Assembly (NCBI RefSeq): GCF_024181725.1
Contig: NZ_CP028908.1
Span: 3,647,501-3,711,500 of the forward strand
Direction: 5' to 3'
Source of the DNA: Bradyrhizobium sp. WD16
GTDB lineage: Bacteria > Pseudomonadota > Alphaproteobacteria > Rhizobiales > Xanthobacteraceae
Length of the DNA: 64,000 bases
The position numbers and the translations under genes are program-made. The notes under the pieces were generated by a model that worked only from the letters and a program-made list of their open reading frames with translations, did no database searches and was not told where the DNA came from. This document shows positions 1 to 8,500 of this stretch, in pieces (the first letter of the stretch is position 1; each line of letters opens with the position of its first letter).

Positions 1-55
1 CAGAAGCCGGTATTCGAAGGCGACTGAGCAAAAGCGCGCCGCAGCGCAAACGCCC

Positions 56-85
56 TTGCGGGCCGATTTATTTTAGACTTAAAAT
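56..85 (+). promoter_or_regulatory. Putative promoter with MarR-type operator (site 1)
   Basis: ATTTTAGACTTAAAAT at 70-85 is an imperfect dyad (ATTTTA / TAAAAT arms). It overlaps a candidate -10 (TAAAAT, 80-85) that lies 18 bp from a candidate -35 (TTGCGG, 56-61). The start codon of the monooxygenase is 30 bp further on. Closely similar dyads occur before livK, marR and the acyl-CoA dehydrogenase gene, so this is read as the operator of the MarR protein encoded at 12.4 kb. Binding is inferred, not shown. Confidence 0.5.
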
Positions 86-115
86 ATCTGGGTTGGCTCT
101 GCCTCGGAGGTGCTC

Positions 116-2467
116 ATGAAGGTTGCGATCATCGGTGGTGGCCCTGCGGGTCTCTATGCTGCCATCCTCCTCAAGAAACAGCGCCCGGAAGCCGACATCG
201 CCGTCTATGAGCGCAACCGGGCCGACGACACCTTCGGCTTCGGCGTGGTGTTCTCGGACGCGACGCTGGACAACTTCGAACAGCACGACCTGCCGAGCTA
301 TCGGCGCATCACCGAAGAATTCGCCTACTGGGACGATATCGCCATCCATTTTCGCGGCACCGTTCACAAGGTCGGCGGCAACGGCTTCTGCGGCTGTTCG
401 CGCCGCACCCTGCTCCTGATCCTGCAGGAGCGGGCTCGCGAACTCGGCGTCGCCCTGCATTTCGAGACCGAGATCAGCGACGAGGCGCAGCTCGCCGATG
501 CCGACCTGATCCTGCTGTCGGACGGCATCAACAGCCGCTTTCGAGACAAATACCTCGATCACTTCCGGCCCGAGACCGACCTGCGCGCCAACAAGTTCGC
601 CTGGATGGGGTCGACCAAGCCGCTCGACGCCTTCACCTTCGTCTTCCAGGAGACCGAGTGGGGGCCGTTCATTGCTCATGCCTACCAGTACGAGGCGGGC
701 CGCTCGACCTGGATCTTCGAAACCGATCCGGACACCTTCGCCCGCGCCGGGTTGAGCGGCCTCGATGAGCAGCAGTCGGCCGACCGCATGGCCGCGATCT
801 TCGGCTGGTTCCTCGATGGCCATCCGCTGCTGATCAACCGCTCGATGTGGCGGAATTTTCCGATGATCCGCAACCAGCGCTGGGTCAAGGACCGCATGGT
901 GCTGCTGGGCGACGCCAAGTCGACCGCGCATTTTTCGATCGGCTCCGGCACCAAGCTTGCCATGGAGGATGCCATCGCCCTGGTCGAGGCGATCGGCAAC
1001 ACGGCCAGTCTCGACGATGCGCTTGCGCTCTACGAGAGCGGCCGGCGCGAGGAGGTCGAGAAGACGCAGCACGCCGCCGACGTCTCGCTGGTGTGGTTCG
1101 AGCACCTCGACCGCTTCTGGGATTTCGATCCTGTTCAGTTCGCCTTCGGCCTGATGACGCGGTCGAAGGCGATCACCTACGATAATCTCAAGCTGCGCGC
1201 GCCGGATTTCGTCGCCGAGGTCGATCGGGTATTTGCCCGCCAGGTCCGGGCTAAGGGGCTCGACGTCGACCTCGACAAGCCGGGCGCACCGATGTTCCAG
1301 CCGTTCCGGCTGCGCGACATGGTGCTGGCCAACCGCGCCGTGGTCTCGCCGATGTGCATGTATTCGGCCAAGGACGGTGTCCCGCAGGATTTCCATCTCG
1401 TGCATTACGGCGCGCGTGCCATCGGCGGCGCCGGGCTGGTCTTCACCGAAATGACCTGCATCGCGCCCGACGCGCGCATCACCCGCGGCTGCGCCGGCCT
1501 GTGGAACGATGCCCAGGAGGCGATGTGGACGCGCATCGTCGATTTCGTTCATGCCAATTCGGCGGCCAGGATCTGCCTGCAGCTCGGCCATGCCGGCCGC
1601 AAAGGCGCGAGCAAGCTGATGTGGGAGGGCATGGACCGGCCGTTGGAAGAGGGCGGTTGGGAAGTGTTTTCGGCGTCGCCGATTCCCTATTTCCCGGACA
1701 GTCAGGTGCCGCGCGAGCTCGACCGTGCGGACATGATCCGCATCCGCGATGAATTCGTCACCGCCGCCGAGCGCGGTATCCGCTGCGGCTTCGACATGCT
1801 CGAGCTGCACTGTGCCCACGGCTATCTGCTGGCGAGCTTCCTGTCGCCGCTGACCAACACCCGCACGGACGCCTACGGTGGCACGCTGGAGAACCGCCTG
1901 CGCTACCCGCTCGAGGTGTTCCGGGCGTTACGCGCGATGTGGCCGGCGCACAAACCGATGTCGGTGCGTATCTCGGCGACCGACTGGGCGGAAGGCGGCA
2001 TTACGGGCGACGACGCCGTGAAGATCGCGGGGGCCTTCCATGCGGCCGGCGTCGATCTCATCGACGTCTCCACCGGCCAGACGGTGCGCGGTGCGCGCCC
2101 GGTCTATGGTCGCATGTTCCAGACGCCGTTCTCGGACCAGGTCCGCAACGAGGCCCGCGTCGCCACCATGTGCGTCGGCAACATCACCACGGCCGATCAG
2201 GTGAACACGATTCTGGCGGCCGGCCGCGCCGACCTCGTCGCACTGGGACGGCCGCACCTGGTGGATCCAGGGTTCACCCTGCGGGCCGCCGCCTGGTACG
2301 GCGCCGAGCAGGCCTATTGCCCGCTGCCCTATCTGCCCGGCAAGGAGCAGCTCTTCCGCAACAGCGTCCGCGACCGGGCGGATTTCGAGGAATTGAAGGT
2401 CAAGAGCAAGCCGAAGACGCGCGCCGAATTGCGCGGCGAGGCAGCCGGTCGCCTGGCCGCGGAATAA
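116..2467 (+). CDS. Bifunctional aryl-CoA monooxygenase/reductase (2-aminobenzoyl-CoA or salicylyl-CoA type)
   Basis: Fusion of an FAD aromatic hydroxylase and an old-yellow-enzyme reductase, 783 aa. The N-terminal half has the nucleotide-binding GGGPAG at residues 7-12 and a second FAD motif LLGD ending at D266. From about residue 393 ([10 protein letters not shown]) a full NADH:flavin oxidoreductase barrel follows, with an H565-x-x-H568 pair. This arrangement is known for 2-aminobenzoyl-CoA monooxygenase/reductase, which hydroxylates and dearomatises anthraniloyl-CoA, and for proteins named salicylyl-CoA 5-hydroxylase. The aryl-CoA ligase, thioesterase and RidA genes 14 kb away favour anthranilate, but the substrate is inferred. 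An ATG start was chosen because CGGAGG lies 5 nt upstream; a GTG two codons earlier overlaps that ribosome site. The protein is cytoplasmic. Confidence 0.88.
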   Translation: MKVAIIGGGPAGLYAAILLKKQRPEADIAVYERNRADDTFGFGVVFSDATLDNFEQHDLPSYRRITEEFAYWDDIAIHFRGTVHKVGGNGFCGCSRRTLLLILQERARELGVALHFETEISDEAQLADADLILLSDGINSRFRDKYLDHFRPETDLRANKFAWMGSTKPLDAFTFVFQETEWGPFIAHAYQYEAGRSTWIFETDPDTFARAGLSGLDEQQSADRMAAIFGWFLDGHPLLINRSMWRNFPMIRNQRWVKDRMVLLGDAKSTAHFSIGSGTKLAMEDAIALVEAIGNTASLDDALALYESGRREEVEKTQHAADVSLVWFEHLDRFWDFDPVQFAFGLMTRSKAITYDNLKLRAPDFVAEVDRVFARQVRAKGLDVDLDKPGAPMFQPFRLRDMVLANRAVVSPMCMYSAKDGVPQDFHLVHYGARAIGGAGLVFTEMTCIAPDARITRGCAGLWNDAQEAMWTRIVDFVHANSAARICLQLGHAGRKGASKLMWEGMDRPLEEGGWEVFSASPIPYFPDSQVPRELDRADMIRIRDEFVTAAERGIRCGFDMLELHCAHGYLLASFLSPLTNTRTDAYGGTLENRLRYPLEVFRALRAMWPAHKPMSVRISATDWAEGGITGDDAVKIAGAFHAAGVDLIDVSTGQTVRGARPVYGRMFQTPFSDQVRNEARVATMCVGNITTADQVNTILAAGRADLVALGRPHLVDPGFTLRAAAWYGAEQAYCPLPYLPGKEQLFRNSVRDRADFEELKVKSKPKTRAELRGEAAGRLAAE

Positions 2468-2599
2468 TCGGCGCCGACGGTGCAGCGAAGGGCGTTATCC
2501 ATGGCCGGCGGCAGTTCGCGGCGGCGCCGCCGCGCGCTTGCTTTGCCGGTCGGTTAGGGCATGATTGATACTTCCATGCGTCTGTCGTGGGAGTAGGGA

Positions 2600-3844
2600 A
2601 TGAAGGCGATCATCGTCGGTGGCGGAATCGGCGGGCTGACCACCGCCCTGATGCTGCGGGCGCGCGGCATCGATTGCGAGCTCTTCGAGCAGGCGGACTC
2701 CATCCGTGAACTCGGCGTCGGCATCAATACGCTGCCCCACGCCATCCGCGAGCTGACCGGTCTCGGACTGTTGGACCGCCTGGACGAGGTCGCGATCCGG
2801 ACCGACGAACTCTATTACCTCACCCGCCGCGGCCAGGAGGTCTGGCGCGAGAAGCGCGGCATGGATGCCGGCTACGACGTGCCGCAGTTCTCGATCCATC
2901 GCGGGCGGCTGCAGAGCGTCATTCATCGGGCGGTTGTCGAGCGGCTCGGCGCCGACGCCGTCCACACCGGCTGTCGCCTCGGCGCCTTCAGCCAGGACGA
3001 AGGCGGCGTCAGCGCCTATTTCTTCGATCGCCATGGCAGCCACACGCTGACCGCGCGCGGCGACGTCCTGATCGGCGCCGACGGTATCCATTCCTTCGTC
3101 CGTCGCTCGCTGTTTCCGGACGAGGGCCCGCCTTGCTGGAACGGCCTGATGCTGTGGCGCGGCGCCACCGACTGGCCGGTGTTTCTCACCGGCAGCTCGA
3201 TGATCGTCGCCGGCGGTCTCAACGCCAAGGCGGTGATCTATCCGATCGCCGAGGGCTCCAGTCCCGCCAGCCGTCTCACCAACTGGGCGGTGCTGGTGCG
3301 GATCGGCGACGCCAACACGCCGCCGCCGCGGCGCGAGGACTGGTCGCGGCCGGGCAAGCGCGACGAATTGATGCCCCATGTCGCCGGTTTCAACGTTCCC
3401 CAGGTCGATCTCGCTGCGCTGATCGGCGCCACGCCTGAATTCTGGGAATATCCCTGCTGCGACCGCGATCCGCTGCCCCACTGGACCAGCGGGCGGGTGA
3501 CGCTGCTCGGCGATGCCGCGCATCCCATGTATCCGGTCGGCTCCAACGGTGCGTCGCAGGCGATCCTGGATGCACGCGGCCTCGCCGACGCGCTGGCTTC
3601 GGCCGAGCACCCCCGCCAGGCGCTGCTCGCCTATCAACGAAAGCGTCTGCCGATGACCGCCGAGATCGTCGCCGCCAATCGCCGCGGCGGGCCGGAGGGC
3701 GTCATCGACGCCGTCGAGCAGCTGGCGCCGCAGGGTTTTTCCGATCTCAACGCGATCCTCAGCTATGACGCCCGCGAATCCATCGTGCGCGGCTACGCGG
3801 CGAAGGCCGGCTTCGCCGCCCGGGTGGTGCAGCGCGCCTCCTGA
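2600..3844 (+). CDS. FAD-dependent monooxygenase (PhzS-like flavin oxidoreductase)
   Basis: Single-component flavoprotein hydroxylase of 414 aa, a typical length. It shows the FAD-binding GGGIGG at residues 7-12, the GADG motif ending the middle FAD contact at D161, and the GDAAHP motif with D305, followed by a GSNGASQAI stretch. This order is that of class A aromatic hydroxylases that use NAD(P)H and O2. It resembles the family often annotated simply as flavin-dependent oxidoreductase, related to PhzS. It lies 132 bp behind the CoA-ester monooxygenase on the same strand and may act on a free aromatic substrate in the same catabolic context. That role is inference; no substrate can be read from the sequence. 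A purine-rich GGAGTAGGGA supports the start. Confidence 0.82.
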   Translation: MKAIIVGGGIGGLTTALMLRARGIDCELFEQADSIRELGVGINTLPHAIRELTGLGLLDRLDEVAIRTDELYYLTRRGQEVWREKRGMDAGYDVPQFSIHRGRLQSVIHRAVVERLGADAVHTGCRLGAFSQDEGGVSAYFFDRHGSHTLTARGDVLIGADGIHSFVRRSLFPDEGPPCWNGLMLWRGATDWPVFLTGSSMIVAGGLNAKAVIYPIAEGSSPASRLTNWAVLVRIGDANTPPPRREDWSRPGKRDELMPHVAGFNVPQVDLAALIGATPEFWEYPCCDRDPLPHWTSGRVTLLGDAAHPMYPVGSNGASQAILDARGLADALASAEHPRQALLAYQRKRLPMTAEIVAANRRGGPEGVIDAVEQLAPQGFSDLNAILSYDARESIVRGYAAKAGFAARVVQRAS

Positions 3845-4011
3845 CAGTAAGCTGGTCGGCAATCCCATCTTCTCGACGGTGAGGAATGTGCTGCCGGTGA
3901 GCAGTGGCGCGAGCACTGCCGCTGCATTTGTCGGTGTGCCGGGTTTCTGTTATGGAACCCGCGCCCGGCCTCGGCGAACAGCGCCACAGCCACAGACCTC
4001 AGGGAGTGCCC

Positions 4012-4650
4012 GTGTCTCCAGCCGATCTGCCGCCTGCACGCCGGACGACGGTGGTGTTCGACCTCGGAGGGGTGCTCGTCGACTGGGACCCGCGTTATCT
4101 CTATCGCAAGCTGTTTGCCGGCGATGACGCGGCCATGGAGCGCTTCCTCGGCGAGGTCTGCACCAGCGAATGGAATCTCCATCAAGACGCTGGCCGCAGC
4201 TTCGCCGACGCGAGCGCGGTTCTCAAGCAGAAGCATCCCGAACAGGCGCAACTGATCGACGCCTACCATCAGCGCTGGCCGGAAATGATCGCCGGGCCGA
4301 TCGATGGGACGCTGGCTATCCTGCGTGAACTGAAGGCGCAGGCGACGCCGCTCTACGCCCTGACCAACTGGTCGCACGAGACGTTCCCGCTGGCGCTGGA
4401 AATGTTCGACTTCATGGCCTGGTTCTCCGGCATCGTCGTTTCCGGGCAGGAGCGGCTGATCAAGCCGGACCCGGAAATCTTCCGATTGCTGATGCGGCGT
4501 TACGGCCTGCGCGCCGAGGACCTCGTCTATATCGACGACAATGCGCGCAATGCGCAGACGGCGCGTGATCTCGGCATGCACGGGATTCATTTTTCCGGCC
4601 CCGAGGCGCTGCGGCGCGAACTGGCGGTGCTCGAGATTCTGCCAGCCTGA
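4012..4650 (+). CDS. HAD-superfamily hydrolase
   Basis: Small haloacid-dehalogenase-type phosphatase of about 212 aa. Motif I is DLGGVLVD beginning at D17, where the usual DxD is DxG, as in YihX-like sugar phosphatases. Motif II is LTNWS, motif III KPDPEIF and motif IV YIDDNARN, with a helical cap between motifs I and II. The likely reaction is phosphate-ester hydrolysis on a small metabolite; the substrate is unknown. A GTG start is preferred because AGGGAG lies 5 nt upstream; an ATG 60 nt earlier would add residues lacking family similarity. The gene converges with the SMP-30 gene downstream. Its link to the aromatic genes is only positional. Confidence 0.78.
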   Translation: MSPADLPPARRTTVVFDLGGVLVDWDPRYLYRKLFAGDDAAMERFLGEVCTSEWNLHQDAGRSFADASAVLKQKHPEQAQLIDAYHQRWPEMIAGPIDGTLAILRELKAQATPLYALTNWSHETFPLALEMFDFMAWFSGIVVSGQERLIKPDPEIFRLLMRRYGLRAEDLVYIDDNARNAQTARDLGMHGIHFSGPEALRRELAVLEILPA

Positions 4651-4663
4651 CGGCGGACAACGG

Positions 4664-4688
4664 CGTTGCGCGGCCTTGCCGCGCAACG
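4664..4688. terminator. Strong hairpin between convergent genes
   Basis: A perfect 10-bp stem (CGTTGCGCGG / CCGCGCAACG) with a CCTTG loop sits between the HAD gene and the convergent SMP-30 gene. No U-run follows on either strand, so a role in transcription termination or mRNA-end protection is only inferred from position. Confidence 0.4.
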
Positions 4689-4715
4689 CTTGATGACCCG
4701 CGTTCGGCGGCGATC

Positions 4716-5831
4716 TCAGCAGTAGTGAGCGCCCTGCGTCTCCACATAGACGGCATAGAGCGACTGGCTCGCGGTCATGAACAGCCGGTTGCGCTTGACC
4801 CCGCCGAAGCACACATTGGCGCAGATTTCCGGCAGGCGGATGAGGCCGATGCGCGCCCCGTCCGGGGCGAAGACATGGACGCCGTCGTAACCCTCGCCGA
4901 CCCAGCCGACGCCCGCCCAGACATTGCCCTCGATATCGACGCGCATGCCGTCCGGGAATCCTGATTTGCCGTCCATCGTCATGTCGGCAAAGATGCGCGG
5001 ATTGGACAGCTTGGCGCCATCGATATCGTACTGCCAGATGATGTTCTTGGCGTTGGGATAATGGGTGATGCCCGTATCGCAGACATAGAGCTTCTTGTAG
5101 TCGTGGCTGAAGGCGATGCCGTTCGGCTTGAACGGCTCGTCGGCGACCTTGGTGATCTGGCCGGTCTGGCCGTCGATCCGGTACACCGCCTCCTTCTGAT
5201 AGGGCTGTACCGAACCGGTGTTGGCCCGCTGCCCTTCATAGAGGCTGTTGGCGCCGTAACCGGGATCGGTGAACCAGATCGATTTGTCGTTGGGGTGAAC
5301 CACGATGTCGTTCGGCCCGTTCAGCGGTTTGTCGCCGACCCGCTCGGCGAGCACGGTGGGCTGGCCATTGTGCTCGAAGCGCACCACGCGGGTCCGTTCG
5401 CAGGTTAGCTGGCGTCCTTCGGGATCGAAGGTGTTGCCGTTGCTCTCGTTGGACGGATAGCGAAACCGTTCGGACACGTGTTTGTCGTCGTCGAGATAGC
5501 GGAGCTGACGATTGTTTGGGATGTCGCTCCAGAGGAGATAGCGGCCCTGGGCGTTCCAGGCCGGACCTTCGGCCCATAGGCATCCGGTAAAGAGGCGCTG
5601 GATCGCGGCGTTGCCGACCTTGGCCTTGAAACGCTTGTCGTCGATGACGACGATATCCGGATCGGGATAGCGCTGCGGCTGCGCATTGCGGCCGAAATCG
5701 CGGGCCAAAGCGCTGCCGCTCAGCATCGCCGCCGCCGTGGCTGCGCCGGCGGTGCGCAGCAGGTCCCGGCGATCGAGCCCGGTCGTGCCGCCCCGCGCCG
5801 TGGCGGTGGACGTCTCTTGCCGCATTCCCAT
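4716..5831 (-). CDS. Tat-exported SMP-30/gluconolactonase-family protein
   Basis: Six-bladed beta-propeller protein of the SMP-30/gluconolactonase/LRE family, 371 aa, expected to hydrolyse a lactone using a bound divalent metal. The N-terminus carries a twin-arginine signal, DRRDLLRTAG with the arginines at residues 21-22, then a hydrophobic alanine-rich stretch ending in an ALA cleavage-like motif, so the mature enzyme should be periplasmic. Family landmarks include LWAEGPAW, NGPNDIVVHP, TDPGYG, FKPNGIAFS and FPDGMRVD. The ATG with AGGGGA upstream was chosen; a longer open frame exists but would hide the Tat signal inside the protein. A terminator-like hairpin and the palindrome array lie upstream. 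The substrate is unknown. Confidence 0.82.
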   Translation of the reverse strand: MGMRQETSTATARGGTTGLDRRDLLRTAGAATAAAMLSGSALARDFGRNAQPQRYPDPDIVVIDDKRFKAKVGNAAIQRLFTGCLWAEGPAWNAQGRYLLWSDIPNNRQLRYLDDDKHVSERFRYPSNESNGNTFDPEGRQLTCERTRVVRFEHNGQPTVLAERVGDKPLNGPNDIVVHPNDKSIWFTDPGYGANSLYEGQRANTGSVQPYQKEAVYRIDGQTGQITKVADEPFKPNGIAFSHDYKKLYVCDTGITHYPNAKNIIWQYDIDGAKLSNPRIFADMTMDGKSGFPDGMRVDIEGNVWAGVGWVGEGYDGVHVFAPDGARIGLIRLPEICANVCFGGVKRNRLFMTASQSLYAVYVETQGAHYC

Positions 5832-5946
5832 GGTGTTTCCCCTGACTGATGTTGTTCTGTTTCTTCGAGACGGAATTTCGCAGTCAGGCCGGGGCCGGAC
5901 GGCGGTCGAGCCAAACCCCCAGCCTGCTTTGAGGTTCCGCTGCAAA

Positions 5947-5974
5947 CAAAAAAGACTGCGACAGGGCCGCAGCC
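5947..5974 (-). terminator. Rho-independent terminator candidate for the cupin/livFGMHK transcript
   Basis: On the minus strand GGCTGCG pairs with CGCAGTC (one G-U) around a 7-nt loop and is followed at once by six T. It lies downstream of the cupin gene and before the SMP-30 gene, so transcripts from the first Liv operon would run through the whole palindrome array before stopping here. Confidence 0.55.
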
Positions 5975-6025
5975 TTTGAACAGCAATCAGCGGTTGTTCT
6001 GGGACTGTCCGTCGTGGAACTGTCC

Positions 6026-6192
6026 CTAGTGTGGTGGATCTGACGCTCGTTTCAGTATCGCAGCGAGTTCTTCGAACGAGCGTCAGATCCAAAACCACAC
6101 TAGAATCATAATGATGCTAGTGTCCCTTTGGTTCTAACGTTCGTAGAAGTGCTCGCTGCATGGGAATACGAACGTTAGAACCGGGACACTAG
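6026..6192. repeat. Bipartite CTAG-bounded palindrome pair, unit A1-A2
   Basis: Palindrome A1 (6026-6103, 78 bp) and palindrome A2 (6117-6192, 76 bp) are separated by a 13-bp spacer. Each begins and ends with CTAGTG/CACTAG-type termini. Each contains a perfect 16-bp stem: GGATCTGACGCTCGTT in A1 and GGTTCTAACGTTCGTA in A2. Each has a small one-sided bulge in the outer stem, on the side facing the spacer. The loop of A1 contains GCAGCGAG; A2 contains the same octamer in reverse complement, so A2 is an inverted relative of A1. Confidence 0.9.
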
Positions 6193-6354
6193 TGTGGCGT
6201 CTCGCAATTGCCTATGCCCTTCGCGGCAAGCCCCTGTAGGCAATTGCGAGACATAAGCCGCACTGGCTTTTTGATTTTGCTAGTGTCCTGATGTCTCCGA
6301 ATGACCGTGCGAGGGTGAGGCAAATGAAGCGGTAATTCGGAGACAGGATACTAG
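6189..6354. repeat. Bipartite palindrome pair, unit A3-A4
   Basis: A3 (6189-6266) has a perfect stem GTCTCGCAATTGCCTA. A 13-bp T-rich spacer separates it from A4 (6280-6354), stem GTCTCCGAATGACCG with one mismatch. The first CTAG of A3 is the last CTAG of A2. The right terminus of A3 is degenerate (CTGG). Architecture, spacer length and bulge positions match unit A1-A2 although the stem sequences differ. Confidence 0.9.
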
Positions 6355-6516
6355 TGTGGCGTCTCGCAATTGCCTATGCCCTTCGCGGCAAGCCCCTGTA
6401 GGCAATTGCGAGACATAAGCCGCACCAGCTTTTTGATTTTGCTAGTGTCCTGATGTCTCCGAATGACCGTGCGAGGGTGAGGCAAATGAAGCGGTAATTC
6501 GGAGACAGGACACTAG
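6351..6516. repeat. Bipartite palindrome pair, unit A5-A6 (tandem copy of A3-A4)
   Basis: Nearly exact tandem copy of unit A3-A4 at a period of 162 bp, sharing one CTAG with it. The few differences are at the outer ends (for example GGATACTAG in A4 against GGACACTAG in A6). The array ends 18 bp from the stop codon of the cupin gene. Confidence 0.9.
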
Positions 6517-6534
6517 CCGCACGTCGTGCGGGTG

Positions 6535-6993
6535 TTATGCCGCGGCCGGCGGCGGCAGGAAATGGATGTTGTGTTCGGCGGCGAGCGCCACGACAGCTTC
6601 CGGCGTCTGCTCGCGCATGTTGTGGATGCCCCAGAACAGGTCGTAGAGCCGGCGGGTGGGAGTCACCCAGAACAGCGACTTGGCCAGCTGCTGCGACTTG
6701 TTGAAGATGCCGTGGGGCTTGCCCATGGGCAGGCGGACGAGATCGCCGGCGGTCGCATAATCGTCGGCGCCGTCGAGGAAGAAGTCGAGGCGGCCCTCGA
6801 GAATATAGAGGTATTCGTCCTGGTCGGGGTGGATATGCGGCGGCACAAAGGTGCCGGGCGGGAAGGCGGCGTGCCAGGAGAAGGATTGGTCGGTGCGGGA
6901 TTTCGGCACATAGGTCTGGCCCAGAATGTTCCAGCTGATGCCCTGCATCCCCTCATTGGCCCGGGTGATGCCGGCGGTCTCGAGCAGTGGCAT
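6535..6993 (-). CDS. Cupin-domain protein
   Basis: Single-domain cupin of 152 aa. The first cupin motif is PPHIHPDQDEY, with candidate metal ligands H53, H55 and E60, and the second supplies H94 in GKPHGIF. Small cupins of this type bind a metal and may act as dioxygenases, isomerases or ligand-binding proteins; the sequence alone does not say which. It is the last gene of the minus-strand livKHMGF block, 47 bp after livF, so it is probably co-transcribed with that importer. The start used follows GGAGAGG; an upstream in-frame ATG four codons earlier is possible. The palindrome array lies directly downstream. Confidence 0.78.
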   Translation of the reverse strand: MPLLETAGITRANEGMQGISWNILGQTYVPKSRTDQSFSWHAAFPPGTFVPPHIHPDQDEYLYILEGRLDFFLDGADDYATAGDLVRLPMGKPHGIFNKSQQLAKSLFWVTPTRRLYDLFWGIHNMREQTPEAVVALAAEHNIHFLPPPAAA

Positions 6994-7040
6994 GGTCCTC
7001 TCCATCAGGTTTGCGCATTCGAAATCGTGCGCGTTGATTA

Positions 7041-7739
7041 TCACACGTGCAGAAAACGGTCCTTGGCGGACGCGTCGGCCTTGAGGTCGCGGCTGGTCCC
7101 GGTCCATACCACGCGCCCCTTTTCGATGATGACGTGGCGATCGGCGAAGGCCGCGAGCGCTTCGACATTCTTGTCGATCACCAGGATCGCCATCCCGTCG
7201 GCCTTCAGGCGCTTGAGACAATTCCAGATCTCGATGCGGATCAACGGTGCCAGGCCCTCGGTCGCCTCGTCGAGGATCAGGAGCCTGGGATCGGTCATCA
7301 AGGCGCGGCCGATCGCCAGCATCTGCTGCTCGCCGCCGGAGAGCTGGTTGCCGAAATGGCCGCGCCGCTCGCGCAGTCGCGGGAACAGGGCATGGACGGC
7401 GTCCAGCTTCCAGCGAGAGCGTCCGCCGTGCGAGCGCGCCGTGGCGACCAGATTTTCCTCCACCGTCAGGGTGGGAAAGATCTGGCGGCCCTCGGGGACG
7501 AGGCCGATGCCGCATTGTGCGATCCGGAACGGCGGCAGGCCATTGAGCCTCGTGGCGCCGAACCGAAGATCACCGCCGCTCGGCCTGAGCAGGCCCATGA
7601 TCGTCTTGACGGTGGTGGTCTTGCCCATGCCGTTGCGGCCGAGCAAGGTGACGACTTCTCCCGCGCCGACATCGAGCGTGATGTCGAACAGGACGCGGGC
7701 GGCGCCGTAACCGGCCTGCAGATGGGCGACGTTCAGCAT
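7041..7739 (-). CDS. livF: Branched-chain-amino-acid-type ABC transporter ATPase LivF (system 1)
   Basis: ATP-binding subunit of 232 aa, the usual LivF length. Walker A is GRNGMGKTT at residues 34-42, the ABC signature is LSGGEQQ, and Walker B reads LLILDEATEGLAP, with an alanine where most LivF have proline. LivF and LivG together drive import through LivH/LivM at the inner membrane. Its ATG overlaps the TGA of livG, indicating translational coupling. Given the surrounding aryl-CoA genes, the cargo may be an aromatic acid such as anthranilate rather than an amino acid; this is inference from context. Confidence 0.9.
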   Translation of the reverse strand: MLNVAHLQAGYGAARVLFDITLDVGAGEVVTLLGRNGMGKTTTVKTIMGLLRPSGGDLRFGATRLNGLPPFRIAQCGIGLVPEGRQIFPTLTVEENLVATARSHGGRSRWKLDAVHALFPRLRERRGHFGNQLSGGEQQMLAIGRALMTDPRLLILDEATEGLAPLIRIEIWNCLKRLKADGMAILVIDKNVEALAAFADRHVIIEKGRVVWTGTSRDLKADASAKDRFLHV

Positions 7740-8500
7740 CAGCGCGGCTCCTCCGCCTCGTCGCCGAGATAGGCGGCGCGAACCTCGGCGTTGGCGCGCA
7801 CCTCGTCGGGCAGCCCGGAGGCGATCAGGCGGCCATAGACCAGCACTGAAACGCGGTCGGCGAGGGCAAAGACCGCATCCATGTCATGTTCGATCAGGAT
7901 GATCGGCACTTCGCCTTTGAGCGCGCGAAGGATCGCGATCACCCGGGCCGATTCCTCGTGGCTGGTGCCGGCGAGCGGCTCATCGAGCAGGAGCAGCTTC
8001 GGCTTCGCGGCGATGGCGACCGCGAGCTCGAGCTGGCGCTTCTCGCCGTGAGAGAGCGTTCCGGCCAGGATGTCGGCGCGGGCGGCGAGGCCGAAGCGCG
8101 CCAGGACGTGCAGGGCTTCGTCGTTCAGCGGCGCCTCAGCGGCGGCATGGCCGACGAAGCGGAAGCTCGAACCGGCATGGGCCTGCAGCGCCAGCGCCAC
8201 ATTCTCGCGTGCCGAAAACCCCGGCAGGATCGAGACGATCTGGAACGAGCGGATGAGGCCGCGCCGCGCCCTCGCATGCATCGGCAGTCGGGTGATGTCC
8301 TCGCCGTCGAACACGATGCGGCCGGCATCCGGCGTCGCGAGGCCCGAGATCTGATGCACCAGAGTGGTCTTGCCGGCCCCGTTGGGCCCGATGACGGCAT
8401 GCAGTTCGCGCCGGCCGATGGCGAGCGAGACGTCGTCGGTCACGCGCAGCGCGCCGTAGGACTTGCGCAGGTGTTCGAGGAGCAGGATCGGTGCCGTCAT
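7739..8500 (-). CDS. livG: Branched-chain-amino-acid-type ABC transporter ATPase LivG (system 1)
   Basis: ATPase subunit, 253 aa. Walker A is GPNGAGKTT at residues 38-46, the signature is the LivG-type TLSHGEKRQ, Walker B is LLLLDEPLAG, and the switch region is IEHDMDAVF. The C-terminal GDEAEE tail resembles the usual LivG ending. The start MTAPILLLEH was chosen because it overlaps the livM stop by four bases (ATGA). The longer open frame upstream runs inside livM and lacks support. It partners LivF at the cytoplasmic face of the importer. Confidence 0.9.
   Translation of the reverse strand: MTAPILLLEHLRKSYGALRVTDDVSLAIGRRELHAVIGPNGAGKTTLVHQISGLATPDAGRIVFDGEDITRLPMHARARRGLIRSFQIVSILPGFSARENVALALQAHAGSSFRFVGHAAAEAPLNDEALHVLARFGLAARADILAGTLSHGEKRQLELAVAIAAKPKLLLLDEPLAGTSHEESARVIAILRALKGEVPIILIEHDMDAVFALADRVSVLVYGRLIASGLPDEVRANAEVRAAYLGDEAEEPR

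Noticed and set aside
68-1819. Long minus-strand open frame of 583 codons opposite the monooxygenase/reductase
   Set aside because: It is a shadow of the real gene in GC-rich DNA. The composition is Arg/Ala/Gly/His-rich without any family motif, and the plus-strand frame has clear FAD and OYE domains.
6026-6516. CRISPR array
   Set aside because: The repeats are palindromes of 75-78 bp in tandem with constant 13-bp spacers and no unique spacers, and there are no cas genes.
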